Shown piece by piece: positions 54,107 through 63,792 of a DNA stretch of 64,000 nucleotides (positions within the stretch are counted from its first letter, which is position 1; each line of letters opens with the position of its first letter). Source of the stretch: BJGV01 sp964013575 (GTDB lineage Bacteria; Pseudomonadota; Gammaproteobacteria; Burkholderiales; Nitrosomonadaceae); contig CAXGWP010000005.1 in NCBI GenBank assembly GCA_964013575.1, forward strand, positions 1 through 64,000, read 5' to 3'. The notes below the pieces were generated by a model. It was not told the DNA's origin, made no database searches, and saw nothing but the letters and a program-made list of their open reading frames with translations. A program made the position numbers and the translations under genes.

Positions 54107-55482
54107 ATTACAGAGAAGAAAAAGACACTATGGGAATAATAAAAGTACCTGATAATGTCCTATGGGGTGCACAAACACAACGATCTCTACAAAATTTCAA
54201 AATATCAAATGAAAAGATCCCAAATGAATTAATAAACGCACTTGCCCTAGTAAAGCGTGTTGCTGCTAAAGTAAATAATGACTTGGGCCTACTCAGCTCA
54301 AATAAAGCTTCTGCTATTATCCAAGCTGCTGATGAAGTGATTCAGGGAAACCATAACAATGAATTTCCATTAGTAGTTTGGCAGACTGGATCTGGCACAC
54401 AAACAAATATGAATATGAATGAAGTACTAGCTAACCGCGCATCTGAGTTACTTGGCTGTGAACCTGGTACAAATCGAAAAATTCATCCAAATGATGAAGT
54501 AAATAAAGGACAATCATCTAATGATGTGTTCCCAACTGCAATGCACATTGCAGCACTACAGGCTATTGAGTATAAATTAAAACCTGCTATTTTTACAATA
54601 CGCGAAACTCTCAATAATAAATCAGAAGAATTCTCAAATATAATAAAAATTGGGCGTACGCATCTGCAGGATGCCACGCCACTAACTTTAGGGCAGGAGT
54701 TTTCAGGCTATGTATCACAAATTGATCACATCTCTAATCATTTAGAATCATCTTTACCACACTTATGTGAGTTAGCACTAGGTGGCACAGCTGTAGGTAC
54801 TGGATTAAATACTCATCCTGAATTTTCTAAAAAAACTACAGAAGAATTAATAAAAAAGACAAACCTTCCATTCATCACATCACCCAACAAATTTGAAGCA
54901 CTAGCATCAAATGACGCACTAGTTAATGTACATGGAACACTTAAAACTCTTGCTGTCTCTTTAATAAAAATTGCTAATGATATCCGCTGGCTTTCCTCTG
55001 GCCCCCGATGTGGTATTGGTGAGCTAAGAATCCCTGAGAATGAACCAGGTAGCTCTATTATGCCAGGAAAAATTAATCCTACTCAATCAGAAGCATTAAT
55101 CATGTTATGTTGTCAGGTTATAGGTAATGATGTTGCTATTAATATGGGTGGAGCAATGGGAAATTTTGAACTTAATGTAATGAAGCCACTTATAATTAAT
55201 AATTTTCTACAAAGTGTTCGCCTACTATCGGATGGAATAAATAGCTTCAACAAAAACTGTGCTATGGGAATAGAAGCTAATGTTGCCCATATTAATAAAT
55301 TAATGAATAATTCTCTTATGTTAGTAACAGCACTGAGCCCACATATTGGCTATGACAAAGCAGCTGAAATTTCTAAAAAAGCATACAATGAAGGTATCAC
55401 TTTAAAAGAAGCATCAATTGTATTGGGCTATACAACTTCCGAACAATTTGATACATGGGTGCAGCCAAAAGATATGGTATGA
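54103..55482 (+). CDS. fumC: fumarate hydratase, class II
   Basis: FumC hydrates fumarate to malate in the TCA cycle; this class is iron-free and oxygen-stable. The 459-residue protein has VWQTGSGTQTNMNMNEV (about 96-112), GRTHLQDATP (about 184-193) and the catalytic loop GSSIMPGKINPTQSEA (about 317-332). It overlaps phoU by 4 bp, an unusual pairing with no known functional tie. It is followed by a 362-bp gap. Confidence 0.97.
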   Translation: MNYREEKDTMGIIKVPDNVLWGAQTQRSLQNFKISNEKIPNELINALALVKRVAAKVNNDLGLLSSNKASAIIQAADEVIQGNHNNEFPLVVWQTGSGTQTNMNMNEVLANRASELLGCEPGTNRKIHPNDEVNKGQSSNDVFPTAMHIAALQAIEYKLKPAIFTIRETLNNKSEEFSNIIKIGRTHLQDATPLTLGQEFSGYVSQIDHISNHLESSLPHLCELALGGTAVGTGLNTHPEFSKKTTEELIKKTNLPFITSPNKFEALASNDALVNVHGTLKTLAVSLIKIANDIRWLSSGPRCGIGELRIPENEPGSSIMPGKINPTQSEALIMLCCQVIGNDVAINMGGAMGNFELNVMKPLIINNFLQSVRLLSDGINSFNKNCAMGIEANVAHINKLMNNSLMLVTALSPHIGYDKAAEISKKAYNEGITLKEASIVLGYTTSEQFDTWVQPKDMV

Positions 55483-55844
55483 AATTAGTAAAACAGAACT
55501 ACAGTATAATCTTTATCTAAAGTTTATCTTATATTATTACCTAACTAGGTCAGGCCTAAGGTTTAGCTAATAATGCCTCAAGAAAAATATCTTACAATTA
55601 CTAACAAGATTACATATAACTTTAACCGCAAAGTAATTTTTCTCTGAACTAATAAATTTACTTAGTAATAGTATGTATTCGAATCCTTCCCAAGTACTTA
55701 ATACTGACCTATAAAAAGACTCAATCCAGAATAATTATCTAAACCTAAAAAATATACTATATTTACAAGACTCATTTTAGCTTTATACATATACTGATTC
55801 TGGTATATTTTATAATTTTATATGCTAAAAAACTGAGGGCAAGA
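55483..55844. other. 362-bp intergenic region
   Basis: This AT-rich gap follows fumC. I checked it for a small RNA, a tRNA and a coding frame and saw none that I can support. A short inverted repeat CCTAACTAGG is near 55538. Promoter-like sequence at the far end is listed separately. Confidence 0.5.
55801..55816 (+). promoter_or_regulatory. possible promoter of the small 81-residue gene
   Basis: An extended -10 (TGG-TATATT, 55801-55809) and a perfect TATAAT (55811-55816) sit 28-45 bp before the ATG at 55845. No good -35 box accompanies either, so an extended -10 promoter is the best reading. Confidence 0.35.
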
Positions 55845-56090
55845 ATGGGTAATAATCTATATAAAAAAAGGATTGCTATATTAGAAACTAAAATCGAAAT
55901 ATTTGTTAGTGAACGTCATGAGCTGCTGAAGACAATAGGTGCAGCAGCTGTACTCATTGCTAACCTAGATAGCAGCAAATTATCAGAAGAAACCTGTAAA
56001 GCAGCTGAGATACTATCTAATAGCCTAGATAATATACGAGAAGGAAGCTTACAGGAAGCACTAAATGAAATAAAACCAGAACTAATATGA
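55845..56090 (+). CDS. small helical protein of unknown function
   Basis: An 81-residue protein that I do not recognise. It is mostly helical, with charged heptad-like stretches (KKRIAILETKIEIFVSERHE at about 7-26) and a second amphipathic half rich in Glu and Asn, so a coiled coil or small bundle is likely. It has no signal peptide or membrane segment and no Cys motif. The ATG has a good ribosome site (gaggg, 6 bp upstream). It precedes the TerC gene by 118 bp on the same strand. Codon use matches its neighbours. Confidence 0.75.
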   Translation: MGNNLYKKRIAILETKIEIFVSERHELLKTIGAAAVLIANLDSSKLSEETCKAAEILSNSLDNIREGSLQEALNEIKPELI

Positions 56091-56208
56091 GACTAAGAAG
56101 CTAAAATTTCATTTATTATAGTGAAATTACCATTTAAATGGTTACTATGATATTAAAGACTAATAAAATTTATACTAAAACAAAATTTGAATTATTTGAG
56201 ACTGATTA

Positions 56209-56931
56209 ATGGACATCAATAGCCCACAGTTCTGGGTCGCAGTACTACAAATTATTGCTATTGATATAATACTTGGTGGCGATAATGCAATTGTAATAGC
56301 ACTTGCTTGCCGAAGACTACCTAAAAACCAGCGTAACCGTGGTATTTTCTGGGGAGTATTTGGTGCTATAGCTCTACGAGTACTACTTATTTCATTTGCA
56401 TTAACTTTATTAACAATTCCTTTTCTAAAAATTATCGGTTCTATATTATTAATTTGGATTGGAATCAAATTACTTCAACCAAACACAGAAAATAAGGAAC
56501 CTAAAATAGGTGCTAGTGCAACATTATTAGGGGCAATAAAAACAATAATTATTGCTGATGTTGTTATGAGCCTAGACAATGTAATTGCAATTGCTGGAGC
56601 AGCTAAAAATAGTGTCGGTTTAGTAATATTTGGCCTAATAATAAGTGTACCTATCATAGTATGGGGAAGTAAACTAATAATGAAACTAATGGATCGTTTC
56701 CCAGTTTTCATCATTATTGGTGCAGGACTACTTGGTTGGATAGCAGGTGATATGTTCACGACTGATTCAATTATCAGTGAATGGGTAAATAATAATGCAT
56801 CCTTCTTACAATGGCTATCCCCAGTTCTAGGGGTTTCTATAATAGTACTAACCGGGAAATTCCTAGCATTTAAATCTCTAAAAAATAAAACATCTATATC
56901 TGATCTTATAAAAGATATAGAGAAACCTTAA
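56209..56931 (+). CDS. TerC-family integral membrane protein, YjbE type
   Basis: A 240-residue TerC/YjbE-type protein with about seven membrane segments. The two halves each carry an acidic membrane motif, IDIILGGDNAIVIALACR (about 18-35) and IADVVMSLDNVIAIAGAA (about 118-135), that is typical of the family and may bind metal ions. Members are linked to tellurite resistance and to manganese export during membrane-protein metalation. Which of these applies here is unknown. It is convergent with the BepA-like protease gene. Confidence 0.9.
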   Translation: MDINSPQFWVAVLQIIAIDIILGGDNAIVIALACRRLPKNQRNRGIFWGVFGAIALRVLLISFALTLLTIPFLKIIGSILLIWIGIKLLQPNTENKEPKIGASATLLGAIKTIIIADVVMSLDNVIAIAGAAKNSVGLVIFGLIISVPIIVWGSKLIMKLMDRFPVFIIIGAGLLGWIAGDMFTTDSIISEWVNNNASFLQWLSPVLGVSIIVLTGKFLAFKSLKNKTSISDLIKDIEKP

Positions 56932-57013
56932 CGTATTAAGAAAACTATTATTCTAGCTGAAGACATAAATAAAATTTTTAATAAGTGAATGCAGTAAGAT
57001 TTAAAGCAAATAT

Positions 57014-58516
57014 TTATTCTTCAGAAAGTAACAACTGGTGCCTAAGTTCTTTAAGAAGAGCTTCAGCACTAGATATCTCGTAGAAATCTCCATCTTCGCT
57101 CTTTAATGCAATTTCTAATTGATTTATTGCTCTTGGAAGATCCCCCTTACGAATATAAAATTCTGCTAGTGCACGATGTAATAACATGCTATTCCCATCT
57201 GCTTCATAAGCTTGTGCCTGTAATTGATATAGACTTGTATCATTAGGTGTGAACCGCAACTGCTGATTTATAAATTTAAGAGCACCTTTTTGATTCCCAT
57301 CATATAATAAGGCTGTAGCATAATCATAAATTAACGCTCTATGTTGTGGATATATCTTTAACGCTTCCCTGTAAATACGTAAGCCTTCAGAATAACGCCC
57401 TATAGAGAATTTAACACGAGCAGCAAGTGTCTCAATCATTGCACTAGAATGTAATATTTTACGCTTAACCTGAATCTCATCTCCCAGTAAATGATTTTCT
57501 TGTAATTTAATCATTGTGTCATAATGATCAGAGCCATAAAGCACAGTCAATTCCTCATTTGCTTGTAGGTTATTTCCTTCGCGCATCAATGCACATATCA
57601 GCCCATAGCGTTCAACAGTCTCATTACTATAACGCTTCTCTTGCAAATTAGACTCAAAATACTTTACTGCTTCTGAAGGTTCTCCCTCAGATGCCTGTAA
57701 CTTAGCACGAACCAATTGAAAATCAATGCTGTCAGCAACCTGTTTATATGGTAAACCTTGTATTCGGTTTTCGATATCTGCTATACGTTCATAACTAAGT
57801 GGATGAGTACGTAAATAAGAAGGAGCATTACTTTGAAATCTGCTAGCTTTCTGTAAACGCGCAAAAAAAGCTGACATACCAGCTGGATCAAAACCAGCCC
57901 TCATTAACACAGATAAACCAATTCGATCAGCTTCTTTCTCATTTGCACGAGTAAAATTTAATTGTGACTGAGCCGCAATGGCTTGAGAAGTTGCCATAAC
58001 TGCAGTCCCTGCTTGTGGGCTTGCCCGTGATGCCATAATTGCAAGCGCTATAGATGCTAATGTTGTTAGCACACTATATTTTTGACCAGATATCATACGA
58101 GAAAGGTGTTTCTGTGTAACATGTGAAATTTCATGAGCCATCACACCAGCTAATTCTGATTCACTTTGTGCAGCTAAAATGAGCCCACTATTGAATCCCA
58201 TAAAACCACCTGGCAAAGCAAAAGCATTTATTGATGGATCACGAATAGCAAAAAACTCAAATTCTTGATCTGGATGAGCTTCATCAGAGGAAGAAATTAA
58301 CTTATAACCTAGATTGGTAAGGTATCCAGCTATTTCAGCGTCATCAATATACCTACTATCAGAACGAATTTGTGACATTATTTCTAAACCAATTTGACGC
58401 TCTTCATATGGAGAAATAGTAGTTTGAGATACATCACCTAAATCAGGCAACTCATTAGCTAGGATATTCTTAGTACACAAAAATAATAGGAATGTAATAA
58501 TAAAATTTATTTTCAT
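57014..58516 (-). CDS. bepA: BepA-like periplasmic M48 metalloprotease with TPR repeats
   Basis: A 500-residue envelope protease that in E. coli (BepA) handles stalled outer-membrane proteins such as LptD. It has a Sec signal peptide (cleaved near ILANE, residues 18-22), an M48 protease domain with HEISH (128-132) preceded by LAGVMA, the third zinc ligand in EKEADRIG, and a C-terminal TPR half (about 280-495). The arrangement matches BepA/YfgC. The protease residues are intact. Confidence 0.92.
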   Translation of the reverse strand: MKINFIITFLLFLCTKNILANELPDLGDVSQTTISPYEERQIGLEIMSQIRSDSRYIDDAEIAGYLTNLGYKLISSSDEAHPDQEFEFFAIRDPSINAFALPGGFMGFNSGLILAAQSESELAGVMAHEISHVTQKHLSRMISGQKYSVLTTLASIALAIMASRASPQAGTAVMATSQAIAAQSQLNFTRANEKEADRIGLSVLMRAGFDPAGMSAFFARLQKASRFQSNAPSYLRTHPLSYERIADIENRIQGLPYKQVADSIDFQLVRAKLQASEGEPSEAVKYFESNLQEKRYSNETVERYGLICALMREGNNLQANEELTVLYGSDHYDTMIKLQENHLLGDEIQVKRKILHSSAMIETLAARVKFSIGRYSEGLRIYREALKIYPQHRALIYDYATALLYDGNQKGALKFINQQLRFTPNDTSLYQLQAQAYEADGNSMLLHRALAEFYIRKGDLPRAINQLEIALKSEDGDFYEISSAEALLKELRHQLLLSEE

Positions 58517-58644
58517 TCTAATTTATGAGGTCTTTACATGAGTTTATAATGTAAGATGAACAGCTAGATATAATAGTTTGAAGAAATACTACTAAAAACT
58601 AATAATAAATGTATTAATATCTATATTTTATATTTAAATCTAAA

Positions 58645-58983
58645 TTAAATTGCGGCCTCATCTAATTCTCCTGTCCGAATTCTTATTACTTGCTCTACAG
58701 GTGTAACAAATATCTTACCGTCACCAATTTTACCAGTACGAGCAGCCCTAACAATGACATCTATAGTACTTTCGACAAGTTCCTCTACTACCACAATCTC
58801 TATTTTTATCTTAGGCAAAAAATCAACCACATATTCAGCCCCTCGATAAAGCTCTGTATGCCCTTTTTGTCTACCAAATCCTTTAATTTCCGTAATAGTC
58901 ACACCAGTCACTCCAATTTCATTTAGTGCCTCACGAACCTCATCAAGCTTAAAAGGCTTAATTATGGCTTCAATTTTTCTCAT
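58645..58983 (-). CDS. glnB: nitrogen regulatory protein P-II
   Basis: P-II reads 2-oxoglutarate, ATP/ADP and glutamine status and controls GlnE, NtrB and other targets. The 112-residue protein has the T-loop with the uridylylation site Tyr51 in GHTELYRGAEYVV (41-53), the start MRKIEAIIKPFKLDEVREAL and the C-terminal GKIFVTPVEQVIRIRTGE. It is 55 bp downstream of nadE on the same strand. P-II has been reported to bind glutamine-dependent NadE in some proteobacteria, so the pairing may be functional. Confidence 0.97.
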   Translation of the reverse strand: MRKIEAIIKPFKLDEVREALNEIGVTGVTITEIKGFGRQKGHTELYRGAEYVVDFLPKIKIEIVVVEELVESTIDVIVRAARTGKIGDGKIFVTPVEQVIRIRTGELDEAAI

Positions 58984-59038
58984 GTTACATTCCCTTTATT
59001 TGATAATCTTAGGCTAAAAATTTACACAAAAATTAATT

Positions 59039-60655
59039 TTACACCTTGTCTTTATATCTAGATGTAATTGGGTAGCGCCAGTTGTTATTAAAACCATTCT
59101 GAGTAATATAAATTCCTAAAGGAGATTGGCGCCGTTTATATTCATTTTTACAAAGTAGATTTATAATATGCTGCACATCATCCTTAGAGTAGCCCATATC
59201 AACTATCTCATATAATGGTTTACCATTCTCCATATATTCCTCAATAATGCCATCAATAATATTATAAGATGGAAGGTTATCCTGATCTGTCTGATTTGGT
59301 CGTAGTTCAGCAGAGGGCATACGCCGAATAATACGCTCTGGAATCACCAGGCTTACATTATTACGATAATTACAAAGCTTATACACTATGCTCTTACTGA
59401 CATCCTTCAATACTGCCAATCCACCAGCCATATCACCATAAAGTGTACTATAACCTATTGCCATCTCAGATTTATTACTAGTAGTAAGTACAATTGCCCC
59501 ATATTTATTTGATAATGCCATTAAAATAGTTCCTCGAATTCTTGCTTGTAAATTTTCCTCAGTAACTCCTATTTCATCATGTTCTCGTGACCAATCAAAT
59601 TTATTAGCAAGCAAATTTAATATTTGATCAAACGTTGAATTAATTGGAAATTCACTATAACGAACACCTAGGGCCTTAGACATAGCACGTGAGTCTTCTA
59701 AACTTATACTAGCTGTATATTCTGATGGCATCATTACTGCCCATACTCTATCAGGACCCAGTGCATCAACTGCAATTGCTAATGTAAGAGCAGAATCAAC
59801 ACCTCCAGATAAACCAATAATTACATTAGTAAAGCTATTTTTATCAATATAATCTCTTACTCCAAGACATAGAGCCCTATATATGCTCTCTTCTTGACTC
59901 CTTTTATTAGTAGTAACTCCCTCCATAGAAAGGCCACTTTGGAATTCGAAGAAACCTAAGGTCTCAATGAACTCATCAAATTGATTAATGAGTTCTCCTT
60001 CATGATTTACTACAAATGAAGCACCATCAAATACTAGCCCATCCTGACCACCTACAAGATTTACACAAATAATAGTTATTCCTATTGCATGAGCTCGTTG
60101 ACATATAAAATTTTTCAGCAGAATTTGCTTATTAAAATAATAAGGTAATGCACATAACAATATTAATACTTCTGCTCCTTCTTTTTTTGCTGCAACTATA
60201 TTATTTTCTTGCCATATATCAGTAGAAATATTTATCCCAAATTTTATTCCTTCAGAACTAAAGAGGCACACATCTGAACCAGCTTCAAAATAATAAGACT
60301 CTTTGAACCAATTATCATTTAAAAGGTTATTTTTAAAATATGTAGCAACAACTTTCCCGTTACAAATTAATGAAGCAGCATTATAAACACGATTATCAAT
60401 AAAATAAGGATGGCCTAATAATAGTGTGATCCCATTTATTTCTTTTACTAAATTAGTAAATGTTTTTATACAAGCCAGACGAAACCCATCTAGTAATAAC
60501 AAATTCTCAGGAGGATAGCCAGATAAGGCTAGTTCAGGCGTGATAACTAATGCAGTATCTTTGTTTCTTGCCTGATTAGTAAAATCAAGAATCTTTTTTG
60601 CATTACCAGTAAGGTCACCTACTATACAATTAATCTGAGCAATGGCGATTCGCAT
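59039..60655 (-). CDS. nadE: NAD synthetase with an amidase domain lacking the catalytic Cys
   Basis: NadE makes NAD+ from deamido-NAD+. The 538-residue protein has an N-terminal nitrilase-like glutaminase domain (1-265) and a C-terminal synthetase domain with the ATP loop GLSGGVDSALTLA. In the glutaminase domain Glu41 (TPEL) and Lys108 (YFKNN) are kept, but the nucleophile position in the usual C-E-D-I-W motif reads S-T-D-I-W (Ser144, codon TCT at 60224-60226). Without the Cys glutamine should not be hydrolysed, so the enzyme probably uses free ammonia. The frame is intact with no sign of decay. glnB follows. Confidence 0.95.
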   Translation of the reverse strand: MRIAIAQINCIVGDLTGNAKKILDFTNQARNKDTALVITPELALSGYPPENLLLLDGFRLACIKTFTNLVKEINGITLLLGHPYFIDNRVYNAASLICNGKVVATYFKNNLLNDNWFKESYYFEAGSDVCLFSSEGIKFGINISTDIWQENNIVAAKKEGAEVLILLCALPYYFNKQILLKNFICQRAHAIGITIICVNLVGGQDGLVFDGASFVVNHEGELINQFDEFIETLGFFEFQSGLSMEGVTTNKRSQEESIYRALCLGVRDYIDKNSFTNVIIGLSGGVDSALTLAIAVDALGPDRVWAVMMPSEYTASISLEDSRAMSKALGVRYSEFPINSTFDQILNLLANKFDWSREHDEIGVTEENLQARIRGTILMALSNKYGAIVLTTSNKSEMAIGYSTLYGDMAGGLAVLKDVSKSIVYKLCNYRNNVSLVIPERIIRRMPSAELRPNQTDQDNLPSYNIIDGIIEEYMENGKPLYEIVDMGYSKDDVQHIINLLCKNEYKRRQSPLGIYITQNGFNNNWRYPITSRYKDKV

Positions 60656-60855
60656 GATGCAATTATTAATTTAATTTTTAACTATATAGATGATCATATC
60701 AGAATTAATTTTCTTCGTAGATACAATATCATAGCAATGAACAAAATATTAAATAATTGTCTCATTAATAACAAATCTAAGAAAGTATATTTCCACATGT
60801 TAGAATAAAACTCATGATTATGCTTTATAAATAACTTTATCATAGAGACATTTCA

Positions 60856-61398
60856 ATGAAATATTGTAGTAATTGTGGAGCTCTTGTCGATATTCTTATT
60901 CCAGAAGGAGACACATTGCCTCGCCATGTATGCTCAGCATGTAGTTATATACATTACCAAAACCCTAAGATGGTAGTAGGTTGCATACCAAAATGGGAGA
61001 ATAAAATCTTGCTATGTCGTAGAGCAATTAATCCTCGCCGTGGTTTCTGGACTCTTCCTGCCGGATTCATGGAAAATTCTGAAACTCTAGAACAGGCTGC
61101 TTCCCGTGAAACTATGGAAGAAGCTCATGCCCACGTAAAGATTGGAAACCTTTACGCTATTTATAACCTACCAGCTATAAATCAAGTATATTTCTTATTC
61201 CTAGCAAAACTACTAGACTTAAATTTTAAACCTGGAATCGAAAGTCTAGAGGTAAAACTTTTTAAAGAAGAAGAAGTTCCTTGGGATAAAATAGCTTTCC
61301 AAGTCATTGGCATGCCTTTAAAGCGTTATTTTAAAGAAATGCATTCAGGTGACCCTAATTTCTATTTAGAAACTTTAGATAATATTGATCACTGCTGA
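60856..61398 (+). CDS. NUDIX hydrolase with N-terminal zinc ribbon
   Basis: A 180-residue hydrolase of nucleoside diphosphate-linked compounds. It starts with a zinc ribbon, CSNCG...CSACSYIHYQNPK (4-37), followed by the NUDIX domain with the box GFMENSETLEQAASRETMEEAH (about 70-91). The box follows Gx5Ex7REUxEExGU except that the last conserved Gly is His; the metal-binding Glu residues are all present. Zinc-ribbon NUDIX proteins include NudC-like decapping or NADH-type enzymes, but this one is shorter. The substrate is unknown. It is convergent with rsmI. Confidence 0.9.
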   Translation: MKYCSNCGALVDILIPEGDTLPRHVCSACSYIHYQNPKMVVGCIPKWENKILLCRRAINPRRGFWTLPAGFMENSETLEQAASRETMEEAHAHVKIGNLYAIYNLPAINQVYFLFLAKLLDLNFKPGIESLEVKLFKEEEVPWDKIAFQVIGMPLKRYFKEMHSGDPNFYLETLDNIDHC

Positions 61399-61420
61399 AA
61401 ATAATAAAAAACTTATCTTC

Positions 61421-61450
61421 TAATTAAATCTAAATACATGGATTAAATTA
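61421..61450. terminator. weak hairpin between the NUDIX gene and rsmI
   Basis: TAATTAAATC (61421-61430) pairs with GATTAAATTA (61441-61450) with one mismatch and a 10-base loop. It lies between convergent genes, 22 bp past the NUDIX stop and 3 bp before the rsmI stop, but is nearly all A and T. Confidence 0.35.
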
Positions 61451-61453
61451 AAT

Positions 61454-62305
61454 TCAACCCTCTTTATTATTTTTCAATAACAGTGCCATTTTATATAATT
61501 GATTCCTATTTTCTGAAGTAATATCTGAGGTAAGTTTTACTGCCTGTTTTAAAGGAAGATTTTCCAATAATAATTTAAGTGTGTGTTGGGCATGATTACT
61601 AATTGCAGTCTTATCTTGCCTTTCTATACCAGAAACAATTAATACAAATTCACCTTTCTGCTGATTAATGTCTGAATTTAACCAATTTAATGCATCACCT
61701 AAGGCACAAGTATAAATAGTCTCAAATAATTTTGTCAGTTCTCTACCTATAATTAATTCCCGATTTGCCCCTAATATTTCAGATAAATCTGCAATAAACT
61801 CCAATATCCGGTGAGGTGCTTCATAAAATACCAGAGCATATGGTAGGGATTTCAATTCTTCCATTTTATGTCTACGCATACTCTTTGAGGCAGGAAGAAA
61901 TCCGCAGAATAAGAAATTTGATATAGGAATTCCAGCCACAGATAAGGCACACAATGCTGCATTAGCGCCAGGAATCGGCACCACCCGATAATTACTTCTT
62001 ACCAGATTAACTAAAATTGCCCCAGGATCAGAAATCCCAGGCGTACCGGCATCAGTAATATACGCAACAGATTTTCCTGCTTTAAGTAAACTTAGAATCT
62101 TCTTTGTAGCTGCTCGCTCATTATGTTGATGCAGAGCTATCATTCTTTTAGTAATAGCATGATGTGTTAATAATTTTCTCGATTTTCTTGTATCTTCAGC
62201 AGCAATTACATCTACGGCCAAAAGGACATCTAATGCACGTAGACTAAAATCTCGAAGGTTTCCTATCGGAGTAGCAACCACATATAATATACTTTTCTGT
62301 ATCAT
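61454..62305 (-). CDS. rsmI: 16S rRNA (cytidine(1402)-2'-O)-methyltransferase
   Basis: RsmI methylates the ribose of C1402 in 16S rRNA, the same base that RsmH modifies. The 283-residue tetrapyrrole-methylase-fold protein has VVATPIGNLRDFSLRAL (about 9-25), AEDTRKSRKLL (36-46), TDAGTPGISDPG (about 81-92), VPIPGANAALCAL, FYEAPHRI and GRELTKLFE. It is separate from rsmH, as usual. Upstream is the GlcD-like gene on the opposite strand. Confidence 0.97.
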   Translation of the reverse strand: MIQKSILYVVATPIGNLRDFSLRALDVLLAVDVIAAEDTRKSRKLLTHHAITKRMIALHQHNERAATKKILSLLKAGKSVAYITDAGTPGISDPGAILVNLVRSNYRVVPIPGANAALCALSVAGIPISNFLFCGFLPASKSMRRHKMEELKSLPYALVFYEAPHRILEFIADLSEILGANRELIIGRELTKLFETIYTCALGDALNWLNSDINQQKGEFVLIVSGIERQDKTAISNHAQHTLKLLLENLPLKQAVKLTSDITSENRNQLYKMALLLKNNKEG

Positions 62306-62417
62306 TTCTTCAGATATGAATAAAGCTCGTGTTAATATTTCTAGTAATGAGCGCTAAACCATATGATAGCTTGATGCTAGCTCCCATTCCACAAATAAAT
62401 AAATTTAGAAATTATAA

Positions 62418-63779
62418 ATGTCTATCTTTCTGAACCAACTCCAGTCTATTCTACCCCCTGATCGGATTTATACAGACCCAGTAGATTGTTACACTTATGC
62501 TTATGATAATAGTCAAAAAATATTTCCACCTGATATTGTGGTATTTCCACTTAGCTCCGACGAAATTCAAGCAATAATATTATTATGTAATACCCATAGC
62601 GTACCACTCACACCTCGTGGACGTGGTACAGGAACTGCTGGAGGAAGCATACCAGAACAGGGTGGTATAGCATTATCTCTTGAACGTATGTTACAAATCA
62701 CTGTGATCGATCCTGCTAATCGTTTAGTTATAACTGAACCTGGAGTGCTCAATCAGACTGTACAAAATGCAGTTAAACCTTATAATTTTTTCTGGCCTCC
62801 TGATCCCTCCAGTGCAGCATATTCAAGTATTGGGGGAAATCTTGCCACCTCTGCAGGTGGCCCCCATGCAGTAAAATATGGCACTACTCGTGATCATGTT
62901 TTAGGTTTAAAGGCAGTAACAGGTAAAGGGGAAAAGATCAGGACAGGTTGTTATACGACAAAAGGCGTAGTTGGATATGATCTAACAAGACTCTTGATTG
63001 GTTCTGAGGGTACATTAGCAGTAATTACTGAAGCAACACTTAAACTTACACCTTTACCACAATCTATTGGAGGGATCGTTGCTCATTTTCATGATGCTTC
63101 AAGTTGTGCTAAAGCAATAGTCTCAATTATGTCTCTCCCACAAATTCCAAGTGCACTTGAATTTCTAGATGAAGGTTCACTTAATCTAATTCGCAGCCGT
63201 TCCCCAGAAATACTGCCATATGATAGTTCAGCAATGCTTATGATCGAAGTGGATGGGTCTTACCAAGAAGTAAAAGACACAAGCACTACTATATTATCTG
63301 CTTGCCAGAATAAAGGGCTATTACAGGCTGATTGTGTACCTGATTCTGAAAATTTATGGAGAATGCGTAAGGCATTATCACCATTATTAAGGGATATTGC
63401 ACCAAAAAAAATTAATGAAGATATAGTTGTACCAATTTCCACTCTACCTACCTTCCTAAATAGCCTAACTAAATTAAGTTCAAAATATCAAGTTAGTAAC
63501 GTTAATTTTGGCCATGCTGGCAATGGAAACATTCATGTAAATTTATTAGTAGACCCACATAATACTGAAGAAATGAACCGCGCTGAAAAATGTTTGAGTG
63601 AGATCTTTGATTTGGTAATAAGCCTCAATGGGACATTATCAGGGGAGCATGGTATTGGTATAGAGAAGCGTGCTTATGTTGAACGAGAAATTGATAAAAA
63701 AACAATACATTTAATGAAAAATATTAAAAATGTTTTTGACCCTAACAATGTACTAAACCCAGGAAAATTATTTCTATAA
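62418..63779 (+). CDS. FAD-linked oxidase, GlcD/lactate dehydrogenase type
   Basis: A 453-residue paralogue of GlcD. It has the PCMH-type FAD domain (PRGRGTGTAGGS about 70-81, PDPSSAAYSSIGGN about 131-144, TSAGGPHAVKYG, TGKGEKIRTG) and the C-terminal domain with FGHAGNGNIHVN and GEHGIGIEK. It is likely a 2-hydroxyacid (D-lactate or glycolate) dehydrogenase subunit. No Fe-S partner is adjacent; the GlcF-like protein at 41643 could serve. The start ATG at 62418 gives a normal length. The gene after it is outside the window. Confidence 0.9.
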   Translation: MSIFLNQLQSILPPDRIYTDPVDCYTYAYDNSQKIFPPDIVVFPLSSDEIQAIILLCNTHSVPLTPRGRGTGTAGGSIPEQGGIALSLERMLQITVIDPANRLVITEPGVLNQTVQNAVKPYNFFWPPDPSSAAYSSIGGNLATSAGGPHAVKYGTTRDHVLGLKAVTGKGEKIRTGCYTTKGVVGYDLTRLLIGSEGTLAVITEATLKLTPLPQSIGGIVAHFHDASSCAKAIVSIMSLPQIPSALEFLDEGSLNLIRSRSPEILPYDSSAMLMIEVDGSYQEVKDTSTTILSACQNKGLLQADCVPDSENLWRMRKALSPLLRDIAPKKINEDIVVPISTLPTFLNSLTKLSSKYQVSNVNFGHAGNGNIHVNLLVDPHNTEEMNRAEKCLSEIFDLVISLNGTLSGEHGIGIEKRAYVEREIDKKTIHLMKNIKNVFDPNNVLNPGKLFL

Positions 63780-63792
63780 TTTAGAAATTATA
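63775..63792 (+). terminator. AT palindrome at the 3' end of the GlcD-like gene
   Basis: TATAATTT (63775-63782) and AAATTATA (63785-63792) are perfect complements around 2 bases. The palindrome straddles the stop codon (63777-63779). A terminator role is uncertain because the stem is purely A-T and no T run follows. Confidence 0.3.

Noticed and set aside
55483..55844. Possible 6S or other small RNA in the fumC downstream gap
   Set aside because: I could not form a long closed hairpin with the central bubble of 6S RNA, and no promoter or terminator frames it.
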